From: Tetraselmis striata
Taxonomy: Eukaryota > Chlorophyta > Chlorodendrophyceae > Chlorodendrales > Chlorodendraceae
Length of the DNA stretch: 64,000 bases
Direction: 5' to 3'
Assembly: GCA_006384855.1 (NCBI GenBank)
Contig: VCJN01002102.1
Location: forward strand, 1 to 64,000
This document shows, in pieces, positions 24,405-35,891 of the stretch. Every line of letters begins with the position of its first letter. Position 1 is the first letter of the stretch. The notes under the pieces were generated by a model. It did not search any database. It had not been told where the DNA came from and was given only the letters and a program-made list of their open reading frames with translations. The translations under genes and the position numbers were made by a program.

Positions 24405-25480
24405 TTAGTCACGCTATATCGCGTCAACGATAAATCGTTACAAATGCGGTAGCTTTTCATCACCCACAATCGTTATTACGAGTATGTCACCAACCCGGGC
24501 AGAAGTCACGCTATATCGGGTCAACGTGACATCGTTACAAGTCGTGAACGGCGGACATTTTGTCAAGACCATATTAGTAAATATAACGATATATATCGTG
24601 TCAACGTTAAATCGTTGCAGGTGCGGTAGTAGTAATTATTTTATCACCCATGGTCGTTCATCATACAAGTATGTCGCGTTTTTATCATCAACCCCGGACA
24701 ATATGTCTCGACCGCACAGTATTAGTCACGCTATATTGTGTCAACGATAAATCGTTACAAGTGCGGTATAGCTTTTTATTACCCACCATGATCGTTCATA
24801 CGAGTATGTCACCAATCCGGACAATAGTCAGCACGCTATATCGGGTCAACGTGACATCGTTACAAGTCGTGAACGCCGGACATTATGTCCCAGGCGACAG
24901 TAACGATATGCCGTGTCAACGATAAATCGTTACATGTGATGTAGTATTTTATCATCCACGGTCGGTCATACAAGTTAGTATATGTCGATGTTATCATCAA
25001 CCCTGGACAGAAAGTCCCGACCGCAAAGCGTTAGTCACGCTATATCGTGTCAACGATAAATCGTTACAGATGATGTAGCTTTTAGCACCCACGATCGTTC
25101 ATACGAGTATGTCACCAACCCGGGCAGTAGTCACGATACATCGGGTCAACGTGACATCGTTACAAGTCGTGAACGCCGGACATGTCCCGACAGTACTAGT
25201 AACGATATATCGTGTCAACGATATTTCGTTACAAGTGCGGTAGTGTATTTTATCACTCGCGACCATTCATACGAGTATGGCCGTGTTATCGTGCTATCAT
25301 CAACCCCGGACAGTGTTAGTAACGATATAATGTATCAACGATCTGTCGTTACAAGTACAGTAGTAAGTTACTTATCACCCACGTCATACAAGTATTCCAT
25401 CATCAACGCCGGACATTGTGTCCCTAGCGCACAACAGTGTAGGTAACGATATATTATGTCAACGTTAAATCGATACAAGT
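24405..25480. repeat. iterated ATCG palindromes in the left TIR
   Basis: Units of roughly 100 bp recur, grouped in a period of about 305 bp. Each has a core close to taacgatatatcgtgtcaac followed by gataaatcgttac: an inverted repeat TAACGAT...ATCGTTA with a CGATATATCG half. Between the cores stand conserved linkers such as catacgagtatgtcacc and gtcgtgaacgccggacat. The mirror array lies at ~33,775-34,865. Dense regular binding-site-like repeats in a TIR could be transposase sites; that role is inferred. Confidence 0.8.
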
Positions 25481-25805
25481 GGCATGTTGTATACATGGTG
25501 ATGGATGGAGGCATCGGCGGCAGCGGAGGAGGAGGCGGGGGAGGAGGAGGAGGCATGAAGAGAAAGGCATCGGCGGGAGGCATCGGCGGCGGCTGCGGAG
25601 GAGGCTGAGGTAGAGGAGGAGGCGGAGGAGGAGAAGCATGCCGACGGGAAAAGGGGGGTGTACTACGGATGTGAACAAAAGAGACACATATGGGCATATT
25701 CGCATGCACCGTAGCAGTTGATACCAGCATTATTGTAATTCAGTACCCACCTACTAGCTTTTCAACGATCTGCGTGTCGTAGACTGGTGCGTTAGGTGAT
25801 AGTTG

Positions 25806-25837
<32 letters not shown>

Positions 25838-26326
25838 GCGAGACGGCATGCCTCATGTCAGCGCGGAAGTAAGCAGAGTATCAAAGCTGTGTGCACTTAT
25901 TTACACTTAATGTGCACATCCTGGGTCAAATTGTAATGACGTTTTATCGTTGCAACGAATACTCGTGAAAGGCAGCTGGTGAAAGCCGGAATCTGAAGCG
26001 GGCGAGTCTAAAACGAGATGGCATTGACACGTGCATGAGTGCAATGTAATAACGGCGGTGGGAAATCATCCAGAGCAGTGTTGAGGTAGCATGTAGAGTG
26101 CCCTCCGGCGCGGACATCGGCCTGCCCGCTGTCAGCGCCCACCGAGGCACAATCGTGTTGCTCTTCTACTGGGGATGCTGTAGCCCTCTTCATCTCGTGC
26201 GTCACGGAGCGGACATTAGTCTCGAGGACGCGATGGCGTGGGTGTCTCCGACGTTGATGAGAACCCCCCCCCCCCCCCCCACTCGCCCATTCAGCTCGGA
26301 ATGATTGTAATCCAACCTGCGGTAGG

Positions 26327-27019
26327 TTGCTTAGAAGGATGTACACGGCGCAGGTTGCGCAAGCCGCGGCATCGGGCCTGGGCCTGGAAGAGTTTCTGCG
26401 GAGGTATTGGCCTCGCGTGCTCGGAAACGCGAGGGTAGGTGGAAACCTCTGCGAGGACCGTCCGGCTGCTGCGAGGGCCATGGCGCCGTGGGGGGCGGTA
26501 GACGCGGACTACGTTCATGCGTGCGGTGGCAGCCGCTTGCGAGCCTCGCATTCGATGCCCGGCCTGGTTGTCGCGCTTGCGGGAGAACGCGTGGTTCGGG
26601 AGCCAGCCTTCAAGTCGGTGCCAATTACTGGTTGCGAGTCCTGCCGAGGAAACAAAGCCGCGGGGTACCTTTACGGCTACGTTTGTCTCACCCCTGAGAC
26701 CGGAGTGCCTGCACCGCCTCCGGATTGGCAGCTAACCCCGCCGACGATGGTTTTCAATCCTGACCTCTTCCCGGACACTTACAGCAACAGCACATACAAG
26801 AGGCACCAGTTGCAGATTCCTCGTCTGATCGAAGTCTGCCGTCAGTACGGGCGCCTTGACCCTGCCGCGCTGTTCGTTGACAACCCGTTAATCGCTGCGG
26901 ATATCATGCAATACCTTGACGACGAGTGCGGCTCACCGCCGCCAGAGGAGAAGTTCCCAACATCCGAAGAAGATTTCGCCCACCTGTCCCCTCTCGCCCC
27001 CCCCCCCCGCCCTAGGTGA
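26327..27019 (+). CDS. unrecognised protein of the MULE, 5' of the methyltransferase-like ORF
   Basis: An open frame of 230 codons starts MLRRMYTAQVAQ just inside the left TIR. It contains a cysteine pair with spacing CESCRGNKAAGYLYGYVC, a Pro-rich linker (VPAPPPDWQLTPP) and an acidic C-terminus (QYLDDECGSPPPEEKF). I do not recognise the family. It may continue into the next ORF: a possible 34-nt intron (27,016-27,049) has AG|GTGATG and AATTAG borders, but the C run behind it (27,053-27,075) leaves the frame off by one. The ATG could be internal if an upstream exon exists. Orientation is opposite to the transposase. Confidence 0.5.
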   Translation: MLRRMYTAQVAQAAASGLGLEEFLRRYWPRVLGNARVGGNLCEDRPAAARAMAPWGAVDADYVHACGGSRLRASHSMPGLVVALAGERVVREPAFKSVPITGCESCRGNKAAGYLYGYVCLTPETGVPAPPPDWQLTPPTMVFNPDLFPDTYSNSTYKRHQLQIPRLIEVCRQYGRLDPAALFVDNPLIAADIMQYLDDECGSPPPEEKFPTSEEDFAHLSPLAPPPRPR

Positions 27020-27156
27020 TGTCCGCCGCCCACTTTGCACTATAATTAGGCGCCCCCCCCCCCCCCCCCCCCCCCATCCACCACCACCATGTCTCCATAC
27101 CGTGTAAACACAACTCTTCTGGTATGTAGCCAACCACCACCTCGCCAATTGTGCAG

Positions 27157-27872
27157 GTCTCAGTGCGTGTGTCACGGCACCTGGCCTTGGCAGCACTCGG
27201 GAACAATTCTACGCGCGACTGGCGTGGGGAATGCCAGGGGAGTGGACCCAAGGCCATATTACTCGAGCTTTCTCCGTATTCACGTCGCTACGTACGCAAG
27301 AAATACCTCCCATTATACCGACTGCTCCATGGGAGTATGACGTGATCAAGACGAGCGTTGCGAGTTTTCAAGGCTCGGTGATTTGGGACCCCTGCGCCGG
27401 GACGGGAGGTACAAAAGTTGCGTTTCGAAGCATTGCCAAACGAATTTGGATGAGTGATGTGATCGACTATGGCTGCGCAGACTTTGTCGCCGACGCGCTT
27501 TTACCTGAAACACATGACAGCGTAAGGTTGCGAGCAAACCCCTCGCCGTATATAATTGTCACGTCGCCGTGGTTCAGCATGCTGGACATGTTTGTACCGG
27601 TGGCACTGGCGTCGAGCGCCACGCTGCTGTGCGTGCAAGTCCCGCACACGTATCTGTCACAGGGCCCAAAGCCCAGGTTGGAGTTCTTCGCGTCGCTGGC
27701 AGGGCAGAAACGCCTATGTATTCTATACTCATCACGAGACAGAAACCCGTCGACAAACATGCACGCTATGTGGCTTGTGATATGTAAGGGAGGCGTTGTA
27801 ATCGACAACTACATAACGGAGGTCGCGTTATCGCAAAGGATCCCCTTGCTGATAGAGCCAGTACGCGCATAG
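27157..27872 (+). CDS. DNA-methyltransferase-like protein of the MULE
   Basis: The frame is open from 27,157 and its first ATG is at 27,231. It carries VIWDPCAGTGGTKVAF, which fits SAM-binding motif I (DPxxGxG), and, ~55 residues on, IIVTSPWFSMLDMFVPVAL, which fits the catalytic motif IV position ([N/D/S]PP[Y/F/W]) of amino-methyltransferases, although the usual second Pro is Trp. A hydrophobic strand and the stretch AMWLVICKGG follow, as in the fold's C-terminal strands. This suggests an adenine-N6-type DNA methyltransferase or a catalytically dead relative. An upstream exon is likely: CTTCTG|GTATGT at 27,121 and TTGTGCAG|GT at 27,156 would make a 35-nt intron. It ends at 27,872, 27 bp from the convergent transposase gene. 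Confidence 0.55.
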
Positions 27873-27898
27873 AATCGACAGTGAGGCAAGATGTAACT

Positions 27899-30800
27899 CT
27901 ACTTTGTCGCTAGCGATGCCTTGCCTCGAAGAGTCTCCGCCAAGGACATGTCGAGTTCAGCCGCGCCGTCACTCCCACTGTCTGCCTCGGAATGGGGGGA
28001 AGTTCTGGGGGTTGCGACTTGGTCGCAAGCGGGATCGTAGCTCGGCAGCTTTAGCAGCCTCTTCGGCGGTCGTTCTCTGCGGCGTGGCTTCCTAGACCAT
28101 AAGATGTCAGGGCTGGAAGCAGGTTGGACACCGAATTCGGCATCCATCTCGGCCATGAGTTGACGACGCTCGTCATCCGGAGAGACGGCGACAACTACCT
28201 TACTGATGGGGACTTGACGCCTCCTTTTATTGACGGGGTTGTCGCGGTCACGTGGCGCGGCCTTCGACACGCAAGGGTTGGGCCGCGCGCGCTTGCGGGA
28301 CTGTTGGCCCCTTGCGTGTCCTGCGGGCGTACTCTGCTCAAGCTGCCGAGGCGCATCGTCGTGCGCCGCGACTGGTTTAGCGCCGGCTTTTCGAGGTCGG
28401 CCGCGCTTGCGGGGTTGCAGCCCGCTACTCTTCTCCGGTGGGGGTCCCTGAAGTCCGTCGACGGGCCCGGCAACGCCCTTGGCCGTTGTAGCTGCCGAAG
28501 GGACATGGGGGCGGTCGCGCCTGAGTGCCATTTGGCCCCTTCCAAGCCCCGCCGGCGATACGCTCAGGTCCGGGCATCCCATGGGGACCGAGGGTGCAAC
28601 AGGCTTGCGGGGACGCCCGCGCTTGCGGGGCTCCAGCCCGTCGCAAGCGCCTGTGTCCTCCCCGGGGACAGGTGAATCTTGTGTTTGCTGAAGATCGGCC
28701 ACACGTTCTGTGACAAGCGTGGTAACTGACGGTGTCGCCGGGGGAATGGGCGCCGGGGGCTGACGCGGTTGACGCGCAGTCGCGACAATGCCCGAACGAC
28801 CTGCGCCTCGTCCTCGCCCTGGAGCCCTGCCTCGTCCACGCCTCCCAACTCCCCCTCGTCCTCGGCCACGCATGCGCCCTGCGCCGTCTGGTGGTTGGAC
28901 CTGCAAAGCGGGAACGCCGTGCGCAGCTCGGTGCGGCGGGTTCTGGCCCGCCATGCCTACGACGCCCTGCTCGAAACGCAGGCGAACATCCGTATCGTGA
29001 AGTGCACGCCAGAGATAAAGGTGGCTGCACTGCCGGTACCTTCTGAACTCGTCGCAGTCGCAGGAACCCCCATTGTCGCCCGCAGAAACGCACTTCATGC
29101 GACAACAAACTCTGCGGACGGCTTGCAAGGAGCGACAAGGTTGGGGCAGCATTCCTCGCATGCTGTTGGTATACGCGACAATGCGCGCCAGGGTGACTTG
29201 GTCCTCGGAGTGGGAGTCGGCGTTAACGAACAACTCGCCGTCATGCCAAACAAACCGGAGTTGAAGTCCTCGTACAACTCAGTGTGCTGCGCGCCTTGAT
29301 GCTTGCATAGGTCGGGGAAGCCCTCCTCGAGCAGGGTGTCAGTCGGCCGGCGACGTTTGCCAAACTGTTCGTCGCATTTGCTTGCGCGGTGCCAGCTCTC
29401 CTGCGAGTTGGTAGACGCAGGAACACCTGCTACACCTGGGGCGCAGTTGATCCAGGTTAGGTTGCTGCCTAAGTACTCGTTCTCGAGCCAGCGCGCCGCC
29501 CGTCTCTCACCAACTCGACGCCACTCCGCCATCAAAACCTCGGCGACGGCTTCAGCTTGCTCGCGTGTACTGCTTTCGTAGATCGTGGTGATAGTCTCCA
29601 GACACAACGATCTGTTGCGTTCGTGAGTGAGGACAGGGTAGCTGCGGCCATCCTCCTTCAACCTAGTGCCCCTGGTCTTAATCTTCCGAAAGAGGTGGTG
29701 GTAGCAGGTAACAGCCTGCGGCGGCGGTTATAACACGCGTTCAAACAAATTCTGTGGTCCGACCCGATTCCAACTTAACGACAAAGAGATAGACGGGCGT
29801 CACCTTGGCCGCGGGGAACATCGTCCTAATTGCCAAAACCACTCCGGAGCCCTTGTCGGAGACAACAGCACTACTAGGGTCGAGGGCGACGCCAAAAAGC
29901 TCGCGACAGGTTGACGAGAGACCCCGAAAGAGTGTCAGAAAGGCAGGCGCAGTCTCAGAGCGAGCGAAGCAAAACGCAATTGGCAAGAACGTGTTGACGA
30001 GTTTCCGTTTGAAGCTGGATTTTCTGATCGTAGTCGTGCCGACTGTCAGAAGGACCCACTTGTTGAACGACACCTTGTGCGTGCCGTCAGTCATAAGGTG
30101 CAAGGGCAGTCCAGAAAGCAAAGCCATCCGAAGCGTGGTCAAGAGCTCGAGTGAAGAAAACGCCACAGCACTCGACTCCTCATCTACTCCGTCTCGGAGC
30201 ACAACCAAGTCAGTTTCTGACACTCTATCCAACGCAGTCCCTGATGGCAATGCCTTTGACTCGGCCCACTGGCGCAGATCGTGAAAAGATGTGAGCTGAA
30301 ACGCTCCTTTGCCGAGCTTGATCAAATACTTTTTCCACCGCCGTAGCTGAGTTAGGAGCTGGGGCCGCATGCCATCCAAGACTCCGGCAGCGCGTATGGT
30401 CGAGCGTGGTACATGCTCCAACGCATTCTTTGGCGACATTCCCCGAAGCAGGAGCGGCTGCAGTATGCCCCGAAGCGACTGAGGTACACCCTCCCCACCA
30501 CGGATCTCGACAAGTGTAGTCGTGTGAACATCGTTGCTGAACTGCAACTCCCACTTGCCGGTTTGCTTGTTGACAACCGCGCGCATCCGGGCCGGGCAGG
30601 CTACATGCTGCCGGCACTGGTACACCTGTAAACAAACAGAGTTCCGTTGGTTCGACCGCAAGTTACTGCTACCTGCATGCGGAAATTATTTGACGAGGGG
30701 CAGCATACCTTTGTAGCCGCCGAGGCATACAAAAACCGTCATTTAGTAGGGAGGCCTGAGATCACCGACTTGACCGCTTTGTAGTCGGCATATTCAGTGT

Positions 30801-31200
30801 GGCCGTCTTCGGCAGGAAGCCAGTGACTACCGATATGGTGTGGTTGTACCTCAGCCTCAGCCGGGGTGGGCCGTGAGGCGCGTGCAACTGCCGTGTCGGA
30901 ACGCCTAGCGCTGCCTTGCATGCCGGGGCTGCCTGCGGCACCCTCTTTAGACGCCACTACTTCGGCCAAAGACGCAGTGGGGCGCTGGGCACCCCCCCTT
31001 AACGACTCTTCGAAGGTCGCAACATCACGCAATGCTGCCCCACGCGAGGAGACGGGCCGGCCAACGGCAGACCCGATACAACTTTTTGCCATCTCGAGAA
31101 GAACTTCCCTACCGGACGTTCCCTCATGCGTTTGAAGAAGTGCCTCCGCCCGCTCAAGTGCAGCGCCAAGTTCGTCGATAGCCCGCAAGGGGGAATCCAT
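27899..31200 (-). CDS. Mutator-like (MULE) transposase with SWIM zinc finger and AT-hooks, disrupted
   Basis: The likely DDE transposase that moves this element. Exons: 31,200-30,709, 30,625-29,804 and 29,715-27,899; introns of 83 and 88 nt with GT-AG borders join in frame. Order of parts: N-terminal helical region; a Cys/His finger (VYQCRQHVACPARMRA); catalytic Asp in LHLMTDGTHKV; second Asp in SSAVVSDKGSGVV; third acidic residue in ASTNSQESWHRASK; SWIM finger CDCDEFRRYRQCSHLYLW (CxC...CxH) near 29,050; and a basic tail with AT-hook motifs RKRGRPRKP near 28,615 and RKRGRPRKA near 28,400. Lesions: an in-frame TGA at 30,739-30,741 between ISGLPTK and RFLYAS, and a one-base loss near 29,247 after EDFNSGLF. 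The Cys/His, DDE and SWIM arrangement is that of MULE transposases. Confidence 0.8.
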
Positions 31201-31501
31201 ACTGACCCCACAGCCCTACTTCCTACTTGTTTCAGCGAGAACTGTTACGCAGGTGTGGGAGGCGGAGACCCGCCCCGACTTCGCGGCAACCTACCTACCT
31301 ACCTACCTTCGGAGAACCTGCCTCGACCCGCCGCCTTTGCCTCATTCCGCCGCCACCAAGTGACCATGTACTTTGTGCCAGTACACGCGAACCCTAAAAA
31401 CCTGCACAGGGTTTAAAGCTAGTATATTGTCCCATTTTCAGTGAGTCATAAGTGAAGTATAGTGGCCTCTACCGTTTACGCTATAATCTTGTCCCATTCC
31501 C

Positions 31502-32414
31502 GCGCTATCGCGGTGATTACCAAATTTAGGGTGCCCACGCGAAATATATGACATAAGCATTATTGTCTCCCAAAATGGCGAGGGAATCGCAACATTGTAT
31601 GTGTATTGACGACACCTTGCAACCCCGACGCCATTCTGGTAGATAATGTGTGACGTCGGGTACGGCTGTCAATATATATATGGTATTGCACACCGTGTGA
31701 CTATTATCACATGTCCCCGTGTGAAACCGGCGTCATGCATTATCTCCCAAAATGGCATAAGAATCGTAACACTGTATGTGCAATGACGACACCTTGCAAC
31801 CCCCGCGTTATTTTGGGAGATAATGTGTGAAGCCGGGTACGGCTGTCAATTTATGGTATTACACACCGTGTGATTATTACCACATGTGGCCACGTGAAAC
31901 CGGCGTCATGCATTATCTCCCAAAATATCCCCGGGGTTGCAAGGTGTCGTCATTGCACATACAATGCTACTATTCGTCCGCCGTTTTGGGGGATACTGCA
32001 TGACGTCGGTTTCACGTGGCCACTACATGTGGTATTAGTCACACACTGTGTAATACCATAAATTGACAACCGTGCGTACCTGGCTTCACACATTATCTCC
32101 CAAAATAACGCGGGGGTTGCAAGGTGTCGTCATTGCACATACAGTGTTACGATTCGTACGCCATTTTGGGAGGTAATGCATGACGCCGGTTTCACATGGG
32201 CACATGTGGTAATAATCACTCAGTGTGTAATACCATAAAACGGCAGTGAGCCGTACCCGGCGTCATACATTATCTACCAGAATGGCGTCGGGGTTGCAAG
32301 GTGTCGTCAATGCACATACAATGTTGCGATTCTTTCGCCATTTTGGGAGACAATAATGCTTATGTCATATATTTCGCGTGGGCACCCTAAATTTGGTAAT
32401 CACCGCAATAGCGC
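31502..32414. repeat. ~913-bp imperfect palindrome (fold-back element) inside the MULE
   Basis: The left arm from 31,502 (gcgctatcgcggtgattacc, then aaatttagggtgcccacgcg) returns as its reverse complement ending at 32,414; the centre is about 31,955. Each arm is itself built of ~180-bp units holding ctcccaaaat or attttgggag and gcaaggtgtcgtcattgcac, with the orientation switching at the centre. No ORF is present. It lies upstream of the transposase start. It could be a nested fold-back element or an end-joined array; I see no target duplication. Confidence 0.85.
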
Positions 32415-33151
32415 ATTGCGTATACTATCGCACATTTTCCGACATACGCCGCCCAACCTGAGTATGTCACTCCAACGTACTCCCCTGAAGCCGGTTCATC
32501 ACACCCCCACTCCCCCCCCCCCCCCCCCCCCCCCCCCACCCACCCATCAATCCAGTTCGTCAAACTCTGCCTTCTGCGCCACATGCACGCGACACCCCGC
32601 CGCGGCGCATCACGATAACTACATGGTTTTGGAGCCAGAGCGCAAGACTTATATGACCTGTGTGAACGAGTGAACGACGTATCGTTGACACGATTATTCG
32701 TTGCAATATTTTTTCGGCGTAATAAACACCATCTATCATCGGCGCAACGGTATATCGTCGCAACACAATCTTAGTAACGATTTGTGGTGTCAACGTTAAA
32801 TCGTGACATGCAGCATGTGAGATAGTTGTTTTCTTGTCACCGTAGGCTTTAGGGTTTCCAAGACTTGCGCGTTTTCATCAACCTCATCAGCCCCGGATTG
32901 AAAGCGGGATGCCCCAAGCGCACAATAGTGATAGTCCAACACATCGTGCGCATGGGTGAAAATAGGCTGGCTTTAGGGCAAGCGAGCAAGATAAACACGA
33001 GTAATCGTGAACACGATTAGTCGTGTTTGCGCAGGCACGGCAGCATGTGAGCGAGCAGGCAGCGGGCAGCGGGCGGCGGGCTACGGGGAGCGGACAGCGA
33101 GCTGCGGGCAGAATTACATGTGTTGCATCTTCAGGTGGATATCAACAATGC
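32415..33151. other. MULE interior without a recognisable gene
   Basis: Contains a 26-bp C run at 32,512-32,537, further ATCG-type palindrome cores (cgttgacacgat) near 32,690-32,800 and a GC-rich GGGCAGC-type stretch at 33,055-33,110. No coding signal can be defended. Similarly, 31,201-31,501 is the presumed promoter of the transposase and holds only an (acct)n run near 31,289. Confidence 0.5.
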
Positions 33152-33413
33152 CACTCTACATGCTACCTCAACACTGCTCTGGATGATTTCCCACCGCCGT
33201 TATTACATTGCACTCATGCACGTGTCAAATCCATCTCGTTTTAGACTCGCCCGCTTCAGATTCCGGCTTTCACCAGCGGCCTTACACGAGTATTCGTTGC
33301 AACGATGAAACGTGATTACAGTTTGACCCAGTATGTGCACATTAAGTGTAAATAAGTGCACACAGCTTTGATACTCTGCTTACTTCCGCGCTGACGCGAG
33401 GCATGCCGTCTCG

Positions 33414-33444
<31 letters not shown>

Positions 33445-35891
33445 CCGCCCTCCCAACTATCACCTAACGCACAAAGCAAGTCTACGACACGCAGATCGTT
33501 GCAAAGCTAGTAGGTGGGTACTGAATTACAATAATGTTGGTATCAACTGCTACGGTGCATGCGAATATGCCCATATGTGTCTCTTTTGTTCACAGCCGTA
33601 GTACACCCCCCCTCCCGTCGGCATGCTTCTCCTCCTCCTCCTCTACCTCAGCCTCCTCCTCTACCTCCGCCTCCTCCGCAGCCGCCGCCGATGCCTCAGA
33701 TGCCTCCTCCTCCTCCTCCTCCGCTGCCGCCGATGCCTCCATCACCCTATATACAACATGCCACTTGTATCGAATTAACGTTGACATAATATATCGTTAC
33801 CTACACTGTTGTGCGCTAGGGACACAATGTCCGGCGTTGATGATCGATGCAATATTTGTATGAACGTGGGTGATAAGTAACTTACTACCGCACTTGTAAC
33901 GACAGATCGGTGATACATTATATCGTTACTAACACTGTCCGGGGTTGATGATAGCACGATAACACGGCCATACTCGTATGAACGATCTCGGGTGATAACA
34001 TACACTACCGCACTAGTAACGAAATATCGTTGACACGATATATCGTTACTAGTACTGTCGGGACATGTCCGGCGTTCACGACTTGAAACGATGTCACGTT
34101 GACCCGATGTATCGTGACTACTGCCCGGGTTGGTGACATACTCGTATGAACGATCGTGGGTGCTAAAAGCTACATCATCTGTAACGATTTATCGTTGACA
34201 CGATATAGCGTGACTAACGCTTTGCGGTCGGGACTTTCTGTCCAGGGTTGATGATAACATCGACATATATTAACTTGTATGACCGACCGTGGATGATGAA
34301 ATACTACATCACCTGTAACGATTTATCGTTGACACGGCATATCGTTACTGTCGCCCGGGACATAATGTCCGGCGTTCACGACTTGTAACGATGTCACGTT
34401 GACCCGATAAAGCGTGCTGACTATTGTCCGGATTGGTGACATACTCGTATGAACGATCATGGTGGGTAATAAAAAGCTATACCGCACTTGTAACGATTTA
34501 TCGTTGACACAATATAGCGTGACTAATACTGTGCGGTCGAGACAATATTGTCCGAATATCGTCTAATATTGTCCGGGGTTGATGATAACAACGCGACATA
34601 CTTGTATGATGAACGACCATGGGTGATAAAATAATTACTACTACCGCACCTGCAACGATTTAACGTTGACACGATATATATCGTTATATTTACTAATATG
34701 GTCCTGACAAAATGTCCGCCGTTCACGACTTGTAACGATGTCACGTTGACCCGATATAGCGTGACTTCTGCCCGGGTTGGTGACATACTCGTAATAACGA
34801 TTGTGGGTGATGAAAAGCTACCGCATTTGTAACGATTTATCGTTGACGCGATATAGCGTGACTAACACTGTGCCGTCGGGCCATATTGTCCGGGGTGGAT
34901 GATTTTAATAACGGCATATACTTGTACGCACGACCGTGGGTGATAAAATACTACCGTACCTGCCCCCTTGACCTCCGCCACAGTGCACCCTGACAAGTCC
35001 GCGTCCGGGAAGCATGCTCTCCGGTTTGGAGATTCGTCACAACTCCTAGCGGAGCCGCACCAACCGAGCATTATACCGCCCGCATTGCGAGAGAACTTCA
35101 CGAATCTGAAATATAACCCACAATGACAAAGTCTTTGTAGCGAAGTGGCCTCGCGGCCATCGGGAGAGACACGCAAAAGCCGCCGGTCATGAGGCAGCAT
35201 CCGATCCGATAAGGGCTTCGGCGTGTGAGCCTCATGCCGCTCGCCGGGCAAGGGCGGTTCTTGAAGCTCGTCGGGCGGGGGAGCCTCGCTTGGCTCTCCG
35301 CCTCCCGACGGTGACGCGACATGTCGCCGGGTGACGCTCGCCAAGGGTGTGCGTGACATAAGATTCGCCAACAACATCTTATGCACACCATTCGACCCCT
35401 TTGGGACCTTTGTTATGCGCCTATACCGTATGATGCGTCCTTGATGCGACCCCTTGGTGCCTGCTGTAGTCGCCGGTAGCATGGTGCGGACTATCGCCGA
35501 GTGTGGCAGCACTAGAAGAGGGCGCGCGGCTGAGGGCAGCAGAGGACGGCCGTTTAAAATAATGGAATATCAACGCGAGCGCGATCTTATTTTCTGCTCT
35601 GGATTTGAACTCCTACCTCTCTCCCGGCGACCGCGCAAAATGTCAATGTCGCTAAAGGTATTTTATTAAAAATATTTGAAACGATATATCGTTGCACCGC
35701 GATATCGTTGCACCGCGCGGCTGGGCGTGTAAGCCCTAGCTGTGCGGGTAGGACGCTAGGTTATACGCGCCCCGCGAGGGGCGCAAGGAGAGCGAGGACC
35801 GGGGTACAGTGGCGCGCACCGCGCGGTTCAGTGTCCAGCTCAATAATAAATGCTTCTGCGGCAGTGAGAAGACACGTTTATTCATGTTTCC
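33152..35891 (-). repeat. right terminal inverted repeat of the MULE
   Basis: About 2,740 bp, the inverse copy of 23,355-26,099, with the same internal order. It contains a 30-bp C run at 33,414-33,443 and a CTC/CCT-rich tract at 33,625-33,740. It lacks a ~30-bp piece present in the left purine-rich tract. At 34,545-34,575 it has a partial duplication, aatattgtccg, that the left arm lacks. Confidence 0.88.
33775..34865. repeat. iterated ATCG palindromes in the right TIR
   Basis: Mirror of the left array, with the same cores (cgatttatcgttgacacgat and variants) and linkers (ggtgacatactcgtatgaac). The spacing is kept between arms, although single units differ by point changes. Confidence 0.8.

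Larger units (their letters stand above)
23355..26099 (+). repeat. left terminal inverted repeat of the MULE
   Basis: About 2,745 bp, the inverse of 33,152-35,891. In order from the outer end: a GC-rich segment with aacctagcgcc-type sequence, a short stretch with weak coding look (23,750-24,320), the palindrome array (~24,405-25,480), a GGA/GAGG purine-rich tract (25,500-25,645), and a 30-bp G run (25,809-25,838). The two arms differ by scattered substitutions and small indels. Confidence 0.88.
23355..35891. mobile_element. 12.5-kb Mutator-like DNA transposon with 2.74-kb TIRs
   Basis: The DNA from 23,355 inward is repeated as reverse complement from 35,891 inward. Matching landmarks include atgaataaacgtgtcttctc against its complement at ~35,870, and gtagggcttac-type and cgatatatcg-type blocks all along. 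The inner ends meet at about 26,099 and 33,152. Between the arms lie a MULE transposase (minus), two plus-strand ORFs and a palindrome. The outer ends read GGAAA(A/C)ATGAATAAACG. I could not find a convincing 8-10 bp target duplication, so the outer limits may be off by some bases or the flanks may have changed. The transposase copy has two lesions, so this copy is probably not autonomous now. Confidence 0.82.

Noticed and set aside
24405..25480. CRISPR array
   Set aside because: Repeats are imperfect palindromes with conserved linkers, not unique spacers, in a eukaryotic transposon TIR.
26098..26304. Additional plus-strand exon before the unknown MULE ORF
   Set aside because: Open for ~55 codons, but interrupted by a 17-bp C run and without a credible donor.
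23355..35891. Endogenous virus or giant-virus fragment
   Set aside because: Long TIRs and a methyltransferase could suggest one, but no capsid, polymerase or packaging ATPase is present and the transposase is of MULE type.
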